Source: Daphnia pulex | Lineage: Eukaryota; Arthropoda; Branchiopoda; Diplostraca; Daphniidae | NCBI RefSeq assembly: GCF_021134715.1 | Contig: NC_060019.1 | Coordinates: 12,662,001-12,726,000 of the forward strand | DNA length: 64,000 nucleotides | Direction: 5' to 3' | Shown: positions 12,991 to 24,997 of the stretch, piece after piece | How the letters are laid out: every line of letters starts with the position of its first letter | Numbering within the stretch: the stretch's first letter is position 1 | Notes under the pieces: model-generated | What the model was told of the DNA's origin: nothing | The model's input: the letters and a program-made list of their open reading frames with translations, nothing else | Databases searched by the model: none | Made by a program: the position numbers and the translations under genes

Positions 12991-13695
12991 TATGACAACT
13001 ACAGCTTAATTCAATCGGAAGAATCAAAAGGTAACTTCAACTGACAGGTGAGAATAAAGTTTGACAGGTCCTCGTTAAACCTTGGTTAAAAGTATCGCAC
13101 ACAGTTCAAGATTCACAACCGATGAAACAAAGGGCCTAGTTTGTTTGTTTTCTCTTAGAAAAAAGGCATCGCGGAAAAGTTTAACAGTTTTGGGGGGTTT
13201 TAACTGTTAAGGAAAGATTGACTTCAAACGACGAAGTCTTTCGGCCTCAGATCCACGTCATTGGACGATTGCCCGGTGTGCTCTAAATTCTCAATGCGGC
13301 AACACTGATGAACAATTGTAATGATAAAAATTACAAAAAGAAACTATTAAAAGAAAATTTGCATTAAACTCACATATTCTTATTCAAAATTTAAAAAAAT
13401 TTATGCATATAGCAAGAAGAATTTAAGGACAATGATAAAACATAAAAGAAAAAGTGTCAAAATGTTTATTTTGTTACAATTGGTTTTATTACGATGAACA
13501 TAAATAAATTGAATGGTATTTAAATTATAAAACATTTTTATTGAGGAGTATAGTTCATATTTCAATGGTTTTTTTCTGTTTTTTTCATTATTATTATAAA
13601 ATTAGTTTCATCACTTTGCCGCTAGTACGTCGACGTTGTTAAATTCGGCACCACAGCGGAAACCTTCTCTCTCATTGTAAAGAAGCATCTTCGCC
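12991..13695. promoter_or_regulatory. Divergent promoter region of ZnT7 (-) and RPS25 (+), with 5'TOP-like start
   Basis: The two genes face away from each other across 705 bp with no other coding frame. Just before the RPS25 ATG the sequence gaaaccttctctctcattg (13660-13678) has the CTTTYT-like pyrimidine run expected of a TCT initiator and 5'TOP mRNA, which is normal for ribosomal-protein genes. The start site is inferred, not observed. 13300-13620 is AT-rich. Confidence 0.5.
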
Positions 13696-14382
13696 ATGGT
13701 AAGTGAATGTTCTTGATTTTGTTCGGGAATTTTTAATTCCAACTATGTAATCTTACGATAAGTTTTATAAGTTGAAGGTGTAAAACCATTCTTGCAAATT
13801 TTGTCACAGAAAATTTCAAATATCTTTATGAAGTAACTAAGTGTTGTGGGGTAGTTGTGTTGCCTTGGAAGTTCCGGCCGCATGGGCGAAGCCATTGACT
13901 GCATTGGAGGCAGTACAGCCATAGTAGACTCAATACTTAACTTCTTTAAATGTCTATTTAGGCTCCCAAAAAGGACGCGAAGTCGAAGTCGGCTCCCTCA
14001 AAGTCGGCGCCAGCCAAAAAGAAGGAGGGAGGAGGTGGTAAGGCCAAGAAGAAGAAGTGGTCCAAGGGAAAAACCCGTGACAAGTTGAACAACCTTATTC
14101 TCTTTGATCAGGCTACATATGAAAAACTGTACAAGGTAATGATCAGTAACTTGACATGTTAGTTCAAATTCTAATGTTTGTTATTCTTATTTTTAGGAAG
14201 TACCAGCCTACAAGCTGATCACACCTGCAGTTGTTTCTGAAAGACTGAAGATCCGAGGATCTCTGGCTCGCAAGGCTTTGAATGAATTGCAGCAGAAGGG
14301 ATTGATCAAGCAGGTGGTGAAACACAGCGCCCAATTGATCTACACCCGAACCACCAAGACTGAAGATGCTGTGGTTGCATGA
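13696..14382 (+). CDS. RpS25: 40S ribosomal protein S25 (eS25)
   Basis: Small-subunit ribosomal protein of the 40S head, needed for several IRES-driven initiation events. Exons: 13696-13698, 13962-14135 and 14197-14382, giving 120 residues. The first coding exon is only the ATG: gccATG is followed at once by GTAAGTG, a common layout for ribosomal-protein genes. The N-terminus is a Lys/Ala/Pro tail ([35 protein letters not shown]). The globular domain carries [20 protein letters not shown] and [20 protein letters not shown]. The length and full set of eS25 signatures make this secure. Confidence 0.97.
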
Positions 14383-14712
14383 ATTGTGTATTAGATTCCA
14401 ATATACAGTTCACACACCCAATTTATTGCACTGTCATTTACTTCACACCCAAATATTCACAAAATTAGTGACAGGCATATCTATTTGTAAGGTTAATTAG
14501 TTAAATTTATGTTCTAGTTGATGAGCAGAAAGCTAGGCAGACAGGGGAGGGTGAGCGAAATGGGTACGAGCGTTGCAGCTGGAGCTGTCAGTTGGCAAGA
14601 GACAGGGAAGCTGAGAAGAAGTGTCTTGACTGGTTCTTATCTCTGTGGCGGAGTTGGTGTTTATTTTGACGCTGAAACCAGTTGTCGTGTTCTTCTAATT
14701 TATTGGAATACC

Positions 14713-17700
14713 ATGTCTAACATTAAAGTTGCCCTAAGAATTCGCCCACTTACTCTAAGGTAAACAAAACTATTGATTTAAAAACATGATCCTAATAATT
14801 TCTTTCGTGATTCTATTAACGCCAAGTGCTCTGTCGGGTATTAACACAATTTACATTCCAGCTTGATCATTTTCGGTATGCTGCGTGTTCGGATTTGTGA
14901 CGGTTTAAGCTTTTTTTTAATGACTGCTTAGGCATCTCGTTCTTCCAAAATTTTGATTAAAATTGTTAACTCATTGAAGTTGAGGTAATTGGTAGATTAT
15001 TATGACAGGAAACGGTGATAAATATCGGCAGGACATCGAAAACGACATTACTTTTAATGTGTAAGTCCGGGCTTGCGCTGCTTATATTTTTATCGAAAGA
15101 ACATTCGCCATGGAGAATTCCAATGGTAAAGTAAAATAACTCCAGGGAAAAGAGTAGGAAAATGGCTATTTTACAATGCAGTAGTAGCTATAAATAGACA
15201 TCGGTATTCCAGTACAGTCGTTAGACTCTCCCCCAAACAGACAAGTTTAAAACGAAGGAATTCCTTCAAGCGACCGTGGGGATATAGTATATAGTATAAG
15301 ATAAGAATAAACAATTTCTTCCTCTTGAAGGGTGCTCCTATTTTCCTAAAGTCGAGCTGGCCGAATAGACCGGATGAGGCTCTTTGTTTATTCGCTCTTG
15401 GTTGATTATTTACTTTGCTGTTTCCTTTCAGAGAGTCGACCTCTGAAGATCCGTTAGCTGTACAAGTGGACGCCAACAACGTTGTTCACTTGCACAATTC
15501 AGGGGTATACATGATGTCAAATGAAATAGCGTGAAAACTAACTTTATTGTTTATCAACTTCAGACATCGAAGACTAGTGCTGCCGAATATGGATACGATG
15601 ACATTAGTAAAAAATCGCGCCAGTTTGCCTTTGACTATTGCTTTCCATCCACCGATGGCTCTTGTCCTTCTGCCAATATCGCCAATCAAGAAAAGGTATT
15701 TTAATCAATAAACCAATATTCCGGTGGCAATAGAGCTTGGCATTCTCTATGGATGTGGGTTAAATTGCGCTAACATGCTGGTAAGATAGAATGCGGGTAA
15801 AATTCGATCGACGTAATATGAGATTGCAACTTCTGATTCGAATGTTCGGGTTTACCCTAATTCCAAAAAATACTAGCATCGTTTAATGTGAATTTATTTG
15901 GATAGGTGTTTGAAGTGCTGGGAAAGCCGGTGCTAGACTCCTTGTTCGAAGGTTACAATGCGTGCGTGCTAGCTTACGGACAGAGCGGTACGGGTAAAAC
16001 GTACACGATGTTGGGGACTCCATCAGAACCTGGGTTAGCGCCGAGACTATGCGCCGCTATCTTTGATCGAAAGACGGCTGAAGATAATTGCCTTAACTCT
16101 CACGAATCGTCTTTTCGTATTGATGTCAGGTGAGGGTTCAAGTTAAATAAGTAAATTATTAGATTTCTTGATTTGTGTTAATATTCTGTTATTACAGTTT
16201 CATGGAGATTTATAATGAAAAAGTCCGTGATCTTTTGGAAGAAAAATCCTCAACTCAAAATACTGTCCAATTAAAGGTTCGTGAACATCCCAAATCCGGA
16301 CCTTATGTTCAAGGTAAATGACATCATTTATTTTTCTATCGATAGTAAACTATTACAAATAATGTTGTGTGCGTGATAGGTTTAAGTCGTCACGCAGTGA
16401 ATGACGCTGCGACGGCCTTAAAGCTTCTGAATGAAGGAATTCAACGCCGGAGTTCAGCTGCCACATATAAAAACGGTCATTCTTCACGCTCACATGCCGT
16501 TTTCACTGTGCAGTGTACAGCAGCTTGTGTTGTTAATGATGGATTACCTCGTGAAACAGTCGCCAAACTTCATTTGGTCGATCTGGCTGGAAGGTGCGTT
16601 ATGTGCTGTATTTATTGTCATCAAGAGTTATTTTATGGAGTTCTTCCTGATTTTTAGTGAACGAGCAAATCACGATCTTGTCAGCCGCCTCCGACTCAAA
16701 GAAGGTTCACTCATTAACAAATCTTTGGCCAGTTTAGGCAACGTCATCAATGCATTAGGTAGCATTCGTTCCTATCACTATTTTCCCCAAGATTCCTCCT
16801 ATTGTTCGTTAATATTAATTTCTTTGTGTTTCAGCCGAGAAATCTTCTGTAAGCATGGGTAGTATTAGTTCTCTCAACATTAGCAGCTCGTCCACTTCCA
16901 GTAGCAATACCACATCCGCTCAAACGACACCTTTAACATCACCCCGTCGATCACGGACACCTTTTATCCCTTACCGCGATTCAGTATTAACATGGATTCT
17001 GAAGGATTCTTTAGGTGGAAATTCCAAAACTTTCGTAGTGGCAGGTATTTTGTGCGTATTCTTTTTTATCAATATTCACTTATGGCCACTTTAAATTCCT
17101 TTGCAGCTATCTCTCCATCAGCTCGCGCATTTAAGGAGACTTTAAATACGCTTCGATTCGCCCAAAGGGCTAAACATATCGTCAATCAACCAGTAATAAC
17201 CTGCATGAAAACTATAAGTTTTCATTCATTAATTTATTCGTTATTTAGGTGGTGAACGAGGAAGCAAGTGTTAAATTGATTCGCCATTTAAAAGAAGAAG
17301 TATCACGCTTAAGAGCCTTGTTTTCTCAGTCGGTTTGTAACTTTTTTGTATAATTTAAGCGGTTTAGACTAGCGTATAACGGCATATCTTGTTAAACAGG
17401 TTGAATTCAGTCATCCGGATTACAATTCCGGATCGATTCGTTCTGAAAATATGGATTTGATGAGGGTTAACCATTCCAAGGCTTGTGCGTTAACCGAAGA
17501 CTGGTTACAAAAGTGGCGCTGTCGTGAAACCGATGAATCCGCAGACGTTATTACTCACACTACACCACCAAGATCTATTGAAGTAGGTGTTCAAGCATCA
17601 TTCCCCATCGTCATGGACGATCCCGCGGATTTGATTCCCGTTAAAGAAGCTAAACCGGTGAATCGGTTGCAAACGGAAGATGCAACAAGTTTGCTAGGAA

Positions 17701-18671
17701 ATTCATTCACCGTTACCGACAGTGAATCCAATTGTTGGAGCGACGATAGCCTGGATGGTTCCTATCCCACTGAAGTTCAACAGAAGAAATTCATTGCAAA
17801 TTCTTCAATTCCATTGCCCATATCACAAGAAACCACCGATCAGACGATAAAGCCTGATTTTAAAATTGGAGATAATTTTTTCCCTCCTTGGTCTGGATCC
17901 CATCACCAGCCAGGACGACCGCCATCAACGCCAACTAGTAAAAAAAGGATCAGTCCACGGAAAGTGTTTAAACCAAGACCAGATGTCAGAACTATTTTCA
18001 ATGGGGAATTTCAACACGAAGAAATGTGTTCCTCTCTTCTATCTACACCTGCCATTATTTTCGATCCACCTTCTGGTGGTACTTGTGGAAAACAAACATA
18101 TTTGGATAGTGGTTGCCATTCCCCTAGGAAATGTTCCATGGAATTGCCTTATAATCATTATTTGCAGTCCAGCTTGGATAACAAAGATTCGATGATTAAA
18201 TTCCATCCCGAAATCGACAACATGATAAACGGTTCGTATCACTATGAATCATGTACAAAGCCACACTTTGCTAATAATCGAAATGTCCCGCCTAAACTTA
18301 CACCCGAACGTAATTTAACTCCTAGCGTTTGCAAAGCCACTTGCTGCTGCCTTATACGACATCATTGCTCCCATTGCATTTTTCAAAAACCTGATTTTGT
18401 AGTTCAGGCATCTCATCAGCATAATAGCCATTGCCAACATAACAGAAGACGTAGCCATCATACTCATTCGACGATAACTTTAGAACCACACTCATTTGAA
18501 GCTATCATACGGGCGGAATTGCTAGCTATTCGCCGCAGAATGGTTGCTCGAACAGCCAGCCCGAAAGTCGCTATATCCCTACCTTATTTGAGTGAATGGA
18601 AATCTAATTCGTTTCCGAAAACATTTGATTTAAACAGTCAAGATAATTTGCCAGGCGAGGTTTGGGTTTAA
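14713..18671 (+). CDS. Kinesin motor protein, kinesin-3-like, with Ser/Thr-rich loop and short His/Cys-rich tail
   Basis: Microtubule motor of 852 residues, motor domain at the N-terminus. Exons: 14713-14759, 15432-15504, 15564-15695, 15906-16129, 16198-16313, 16380-16593, 16658-16758, 16835-17044, 17107-17192, 17249-17332 and 17400-18671. The P-loop GQSGTGKT is at residues 109-116, switch I NGHSSRSH at 229-236 and switch II DLAGSE at 265-270. [29 protein letters not shown] and [16 protein letters not shown] resemble KIF16B/KIF1-type kinesin-3 motors. A Ser/Thr-rich insert occupies residues about 306-344, the K-loop position. A short neck coil ([18 protein letters not shown]) follows. The 450-residue tail shows no FHA, PX, PH or START domain; it is low complexity with a His/Cys cluster near its end. 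The motor assignment is firm; the subfamily is probable only. Confidence 0.88.
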
Positions 18672-19354
18672 TATGCGAAATATGTGACCGTGTTAACACC
18701 TTAACACAGCAATAGGTTTTTTTATCAGCGTCTTTATTATGTGTTATATTTATTAAAATTATTTTTTATTTTATTAAATTTTGAAATGCAGTTGATTTAT
18801 TCAACAATGCTTTAAATTGAAGCAATTGCAGCAGTACAAACATGGCTGCAAAACAATGTTCGATTTCGTTGTATTTATAAATCAGGATTTTAAGAAAAAT
18901 CAAAATTAAACAAAATAAATAAAAACCTGATAAAAATAACTGTGAAACTGGCAATGCTTTTTGATTTCCTGTTTATGGATATTTTTTTAAAACCTGTTTT
19001 CTTATTATTATCAATTATAAAAGCTAAAGAAAGTATGTAATAAAGTAAAAAAAATCGTTAAATAAGGTAAGGATTATGGAAATTTACAAAATTGAGAATG
19101 ACAATATTTTATTTCAATGTTCACTGTTCTGTTTGCGATCCGGCATTGTCGCGGTTCCAAGGCCAAATAATTATCTTCAGTTTTACTCAGCGAGATATCA
19201 AACTTTTTCAAACGTTGATTCAGTCGATATCAGTCTAACATTAGCATGCGGTGCTGAACCACGTGAGAATAAGGTAAGCCCGTGAGGATATTGTATGAAA
19301 TCTATTTGCAAGTTTCTTAATGGCTGTGCTACTATTAGTCTTATAATCTAGAGA
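18672..19354. other. Kinesin 3' flank and Tudor-gene promoter with possible 5' exon
   Basis: AT-rich 3' flank with an ATTAAA/AATAAA context near 18750-18920. A frame from 19076 runs to a GT donor at 19274 (aataagGTAAGCC). Joined to the acceptor at 19349-19350 it would read in frame into the Tudor gene, adding about 66 residues plus RM. TCAGT initiator-like motifs at about 19218 and 19230 suggest this exon is instead 5' UTR; the sequence does not decide. Confidence 0.4.
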
Positions 19355-22300
19355 ATGGAAAGTCAAGTTAATGAAGCAGGTGTAAACGATGATATGGAAA
19401 TTGTCGTCAAATGTGAAAAGCACGTTATCGATGAGGTTACAGCAACGAGTGTTTGCAATGAAGTTCCTACACAAAAATCTCAACAAGATGTGATAGTAGA
19501 TTGTAGCCCTAATTCTGAAGAAGAGGATGAAAACTCCATGCTTCTAGAAATAGAATCATCAAAATCTCAGGCTTCTGAAGGTAATTTTAATTTCGTAAAT
19601 TGTTAGCTTGATACTTTATCTAAAAGAACTCTTGTTAACTTGTAGTAGCAGCTGGTGAAGGATGTGTTTTGCAATTGGAGTCAAATCACGAAAATGAAGA
19701 TGTAATTGTCGAGCAAGAGAACAAGACGGATCATCATGAAACCATTGAAAACGCTGCCAAAAGCTGTACCCCACACTGTACCACATCTACACCAGGGGAA
19801 AATGTGACATCTGACCAATTACAGAATACTGTTGAATTTGTTCAACTATTGGAGGCAGACTTGATTCCCCCTAAAGAAAACCAGATTTCAAAGCAACTCA
19901 CTCAAGAAATACAAGGTAATTATGAGTATACTAGTTCAAAAAAGAAAACCTAATAACTATTCTTCTTCTTTCATCTTAAGTTCCACCTTTACAGGTTGCA
20001 GAAGCTTGTGAGAAAAAAGCTCTGGCGCATGAAGGAACTGTTGATGCAGTGAAAGATAAAGAAAGTAGCTGTTTGGAAAAAATCTTAACTAAGAACTTAA
20101 GTGAGCTGTCAGTTAATGAAGAGTTTAATGGAGCAGAAACTACAAAAGAAAATCACCATGATGATAAAATCTCAGTTGAAGAATCTGATGCTGTTGTGTT
20201 AGAAACCACTGCAAGTATTCAAGAAGTTAATGTGGAAAACATAGCAAATTCAAATCTTGAACCTGTTGATGAGGATCCAATTTCGAGGAGGTTCACATTA
20301 CTCAAGAAGCGAGTTGATAGAAGTCTTACCCTCTGCTCTAAAAGCCTGGTTGAAGACTTCCTCTCTGTTAAAAAATTCTTTGAAGAAATAGATCAACAAG
20401 AAACTCTACTTCAAGAAATGGCATCCCAAGCTGACCTCCTGAAGTCAATACTAGAATCTGCAGAACAGTTACCAGAAGAACTGAAAGTTACTGTTCTTGA
20501 CCACTTGGAGGCATGCTTTAACGTAGGTCATTGGCTGGAGAAATCAGTAAAAACGAAGCAACTTGCTGAGTGCAGGCAATTGTTGAACAAAGACAAAGGC
20601 TATGTTTCGCTGAGATATAGTGGGATCTCTAAAGTAAAAACCATCATCGAGCAGCATTCGCAAGGTACGTCGAAATCACCAATGCTAGAACTTTCACGAG
20701 AAGATGTGCAAGAGGCTTCATGTGATCCGTTTCTTGTCACCGTCACACACATCGTTGATCCGGGAGAGTTTTATATTGTCCGATTTTGCGATAAAGCAAG
20801 ACTGGACAGAATCCTTTCAGAGCTCAGAGACAACGCATCTTCTTATCCGACTCCATCAGAAATTACTCCCGGCATCGTGTATACCGTTTGCAACAGTGGT
20901 CTCAATTGGTTTCGTGGCTCTTGTGGAAAACAGTGTGGAAGCCAGGTAATTGGGGATCATCCTCCCGAAATCCTTTACGAATTTTTCATGATTGATCAAG
21001 GGCATCACGAAAAGATCCCTGCTTCGTCTATTCGCATTCTACCTCAAGAGCTTTCGAATCATCCTCCATTCGCCCATGAATGCACTCTAAATCAAAATTT
21101 TCAGGGTGCTCCTTGGAGTATTCAAGCAACCACTCTTTTCAAGCAGATGACAAGGCAATCCCTAATGAATATGAAGGTTTTCAGTCAACACGGAGGAGTT
21201 CTAGAAGTTGATCTTGCCCAGCTAATCAGCTTTGGGGAAGCAGCAAACATCGTTTCTGTTAGAGACGCTTTGTTTTTGTCACATCGGCCATCGTCTACTG
21301 AACCACCGAACAAGAAATTCAAGCAGAAATTTGCTGTTGAAGAACTCGATCATTCCAAACAATTTTCTGTTATCGTGACTGCAGCAGAATCCCCCAGTAA
21401 CATCTATTTTCAAGTGGCGGACGAACAATGTACTGAATATCGACAAATGAAACAGGAATTACAGACTGAGATGGAAAATGCCAGCACGCCTTTGAGTTTT
21501 TCACAAATTCAAAAAGGTTAGAATATTTTCTCCAATCATTTGTTGTTAAAATTTTAATCTTTAATAAAATATTAGGTTGTAGTTGTGCTGCAAAATATCG
21601 TGGACTATGGTATCGATGTATGATCGAAGATATCTATCAACACAACAGGGTGCTTATTTTCTACGTGGATACAGGACACCGTCTAAGGGGAAACTTTTCC
21701 GATTGTTTCAACCTACCGGAAAGGTATAGTGATATAGTTTCTTTAACTAGTAAGATACCAAGTATTTGATTACCTGTTACAAAAGGTTTTTCCATCTGCC
21801 TGCTCAAGCAATACGTTGCAAGCTTGATGGCATCATTTGCAAGAATCCGCGGGCACCAATGGTTTACCAAAATCGGCGTAATCCAATGGTCAAATGGTCA
21901 CAGGAATCGATAGAAATGGTACACAGTTACCGTGACTTGCGTGGAGTCGTCATTGTAGAGCATTGGATGTACGGAGACGTAGGGCGCGTGGACCGAGAAC
22001 TGACTGCCTGTGTCGTTTTGTAAGTATCGCAACGGTTTTGATTATAAACATGACAATAATTTACATTTTAAATCTTAGATATAAAGACGGCGAGAATTCA
22101 AGCCTCAATTTCTGTCTGTCCCACAACGATTATGTCGCCACCAGCAAGAACCAATCCCATCCAGAACATGCCACAATCAGATCAAGTCTCGCTGCGCAAA
22201 GACGAATTTCTCAGTCTACGTCCATTAATTCGGTCGGTAGCGGGTCATGTGTTCCGTCAACAGACGTCTCTATTGCATCTCCGATCCCTTCTGAGATGAG

Positions 22301-24436
22301 CACTCTTTCGCAGCCTTTAATCTGCACATCTGATCCGATCTCTACCGACCCCATATCGATTGAAACTGATGTCCAAGTATCTCGAGGGGAAAAAAAAGGA
22401 CAGCGTGATTTTTACCAACACGAAGACGGCGAATCAAACCAATTAGCCAGTGCCCCTTCATGTAGCTTCGATCATCTGTCATCTACTCACCAACAAAGTG
22501 TCGGAGACCCTTTATCTGCTGGCAACGTAACTGAGTTGCTACCTTCTCTTAATTCCGCGACTAATGCTCAAGAATCCATTGCATGTGACGTTTCTTCGTC
22601 AACGCAACTGCCAGTTTCAGACTCAGAGGCCAAGGCAATTTTAGTTAACGAAGCAGCTAACGGAAGCAATATTGAAGCGTGTATTACGAATTCGTGGAAA
22701 CACTTCAAATTCCAGTTTGGAAAGGCATCGACATCTCAAACAAGGAAGAATGAATCGCTTAATACGCCAATGGACAAACCTCCTCTTGAAGATTTCCGTC
22801 GTGTTTCTAATCCAGGAGTCGGTCCACTACCACTTGCTCAAGACACGTTAACTGATCTCACTTCAAAAATGACCATGCAGTCCTCAGCGGTACATCCTAC
22901 CATTTTGGCAACTACTTCCAATCAGCGGGATAAAAGAAATGCTAACACGACAGAAACAAATCCAGATGGTGCTTCGTCCGTTAAATGCATTAATGACGCT
23001 GATATTATGAGTACTCAAGGAACGCAGCCAGATTGTGAAACTTCAATCAAGGTCTCCTTTGTTTGGATCGACTCCCCTGACGCCATCTTTTTTCGCACGG
23101 CAGATATGCAGAGTCAATTCCAAGATCTGCGTTATAATTTGAAGAAACACTACGGAGGACGCAAGTTACGTTCCCAAGGGGACTTTGATATTGGTTATCG
23201 TTGCGCCGTCAAGGCAGATAAATTGTGGTGGCGCGCTGAGGTTGTGTGCGTGGAAAATTTTCCTTCATGTAAAGTCTCTTTAGTTGACACTGGATATCAA
23301 CGCACAGTTAACGCGAGAGACATTTACCCTTTGACAAATGAATTCGACGAAATCCAACGCCTAATACTAATGTGTTCGTTGTGTGATGTCTATTCTGGGA
23401 CTAGCGATGAAAAGTGGAAAGATGAAACCATCAACTAGTACGTTTGATTTTAGAAATATTTCATTGTAAATTATATAACATTTTCTTTTTCCAACAGTAT
23501 TCGTGACCGACTTATGGGATCTGAAGGAATTCATATTTTAAAACGAGGTCCAGAGTCGAAACGTTCGCCCCTTCCAATAATGTGTTTGTACGAATACGAT
23601 GTGGAAGCCGGGGCATTACAAAGTCCAGGCGTGACACGGATCAACCTTAACGAAGAGCTCGTTGAAATGAGATTAGCTTTTCACTCTTCCAAACCTTCGC
23701 CAGTTCAAAAACTTGTTGCTAAAATTCCGGCATGGAAATTGCCGGAATCACCAAAGCTTGGCTCAGCATTTTGGGGGGTGGTGACTTGGGTCAATTTGGA
23801 AGCAGAGATCTTCTTGCATGATGTGAAATTTACAGAAAAATTGAATGAGATTACCAAATGGCTAAGCGATGCTTACATGGATACAGAGCCTTCACTTGCC
23901 GATCTTAACTGCAGTCCAGGAGATCTCTGCATAGCAAGGTATGGGAGAAAGAAAACTATATATGATTACATTCCCCGCTTATCATTTTACGTATTTTGTT
24001 TATATCTAGATACGAAGTTGACAAACAATGGTACCGCGGTATCATAAAAAGGATTGTTCAACCCGGAATTGTGGAGGTGTTTTTTGTCGATTATGGCACA
24101 TTGGATGCGGTAGACTGTCGTTACATTCGACTGAAAATCATGCTTGAAGAAGTGCCCGTTATTGCAATAAGCTGCAAACTTTTCAACGTTCGACCTTTAG
24201 CTAACACCGATGGAAAATTGGAGTGGCAAGAGGGAATGCTTAACGAAATCCATAAAGAAATTGTGGAAAGAGAATTTAAAATTCACGTCAAAGGCAGAGG
24301 CCGCCCACTGCCAATCGTGATGTTGACCGACAGACGGCAGTCGTATTCGGATCTACTAGTTCAACGAAATTGTGTGGAGAACATCGATCCAAGTTTAAAA
24401 AGTAGAAAAAAAAAGAAGCAAGGAAAGAAGAAGTAA
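19355..24436 (+). CDS. Multi-Tudor-domain protein, RNF17/Qin-like (germline RNA-granule family)
   Basis: Predicted 1545-residue protein with four Tudor domains. These normally bind methylated arginines on Piwi proteins in germline granules and piRNA biogenesis. Exons: 19355-19580, 19649-19915, 19981-21516, 21576-21723, 21786-22019, 22079-23437, 23498-23938 and 24010-24436. The N-terminal 250 residues are acidic and Ser/Thr/Glu-rich. A coiled-coil-like helical block follows (ISRRFTLLKKRVDRSLTL to about residue 345). Tudor cores: about 460 (VCNSGLNWFRGSC), about 685 (AAKYRGLWYRCMIED with LIFYVDTGH), about 1175 (YRCAVKADKLWWRAEV with VSLVDTGYQ) and about 1405 (ARYEVDKQWYRGII with VFFVDYGT). The C-terminus is a Lys-rich tail. 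The Tudor calls are secure. RNF17/Qin kinship is inferred from domain number; no RING or B-box is seen. Confidence 0.85.
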
Positions 24437-24997
24437 ATGAAAAATGTGATTCAATTCCTGTACTACTCAGGTTTTTTTTTTTTTTTTTTTATCATTTCTC
24501 ATCCATCTGGATTATCTCTCACTTTCAGTTTAACAAATTTCTGTGATCAAGAAGACAGAAGGAAATTCTGGTCTGGTTTTATGTTTGTTTTGTTTAATGC
24601 AAGAGCACATTACTAATTATTGGCTCTTTTTGGAAATTTGTTTTTGGAGAAGTTAGGAAATTGAAGTCGAGCTTTTTTCCCGTTAATATGGTTAGACACC
24701 CTAGCTCTCCGTCAAACCAAGATCCTTCTCCAGTTTAAACTTTTTTGTGTTGACATTGATGTAATCAAATGTATTCAAATGTTTTGAACCAAGATAATAC
24801 AACTTTTTTCATATAATTTTCTGTTGAAAAGGTGATTACTATTATCTTCATTTATAATAAGACTTATTAGCTGTCTACAATTCAAATTGTTGGTTTTTCG
24901 GTTTTTCCATGTCCTTGTTTTTCCAATGGAATTTCTTATTTGTTTACTTTGTATTACTTGGTTGCCAAACCCAAGAATGTTTTGTTTTAGTAGGAAA
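24437..24997. other. 3' flank of Tudor gene and 5' flank of MTHFS
   Basis: Contains a T homopolymer of about 18 nt (24473-24490) and otherwise AT-rich sequence. No coding frame is supported apart from a possible upstream in-frame ATG at 24976 (MFCFSRKM), which would extend MTHFS by seven residues. Confidence 0.4.

Noticed and set aside
24471-24490. Long T run after the Tudor gene, considered as a retroposon poly(A) tail
   Set aside because: No target-site duplication or processed-gene body next to it; a simple homopolymer is enough.
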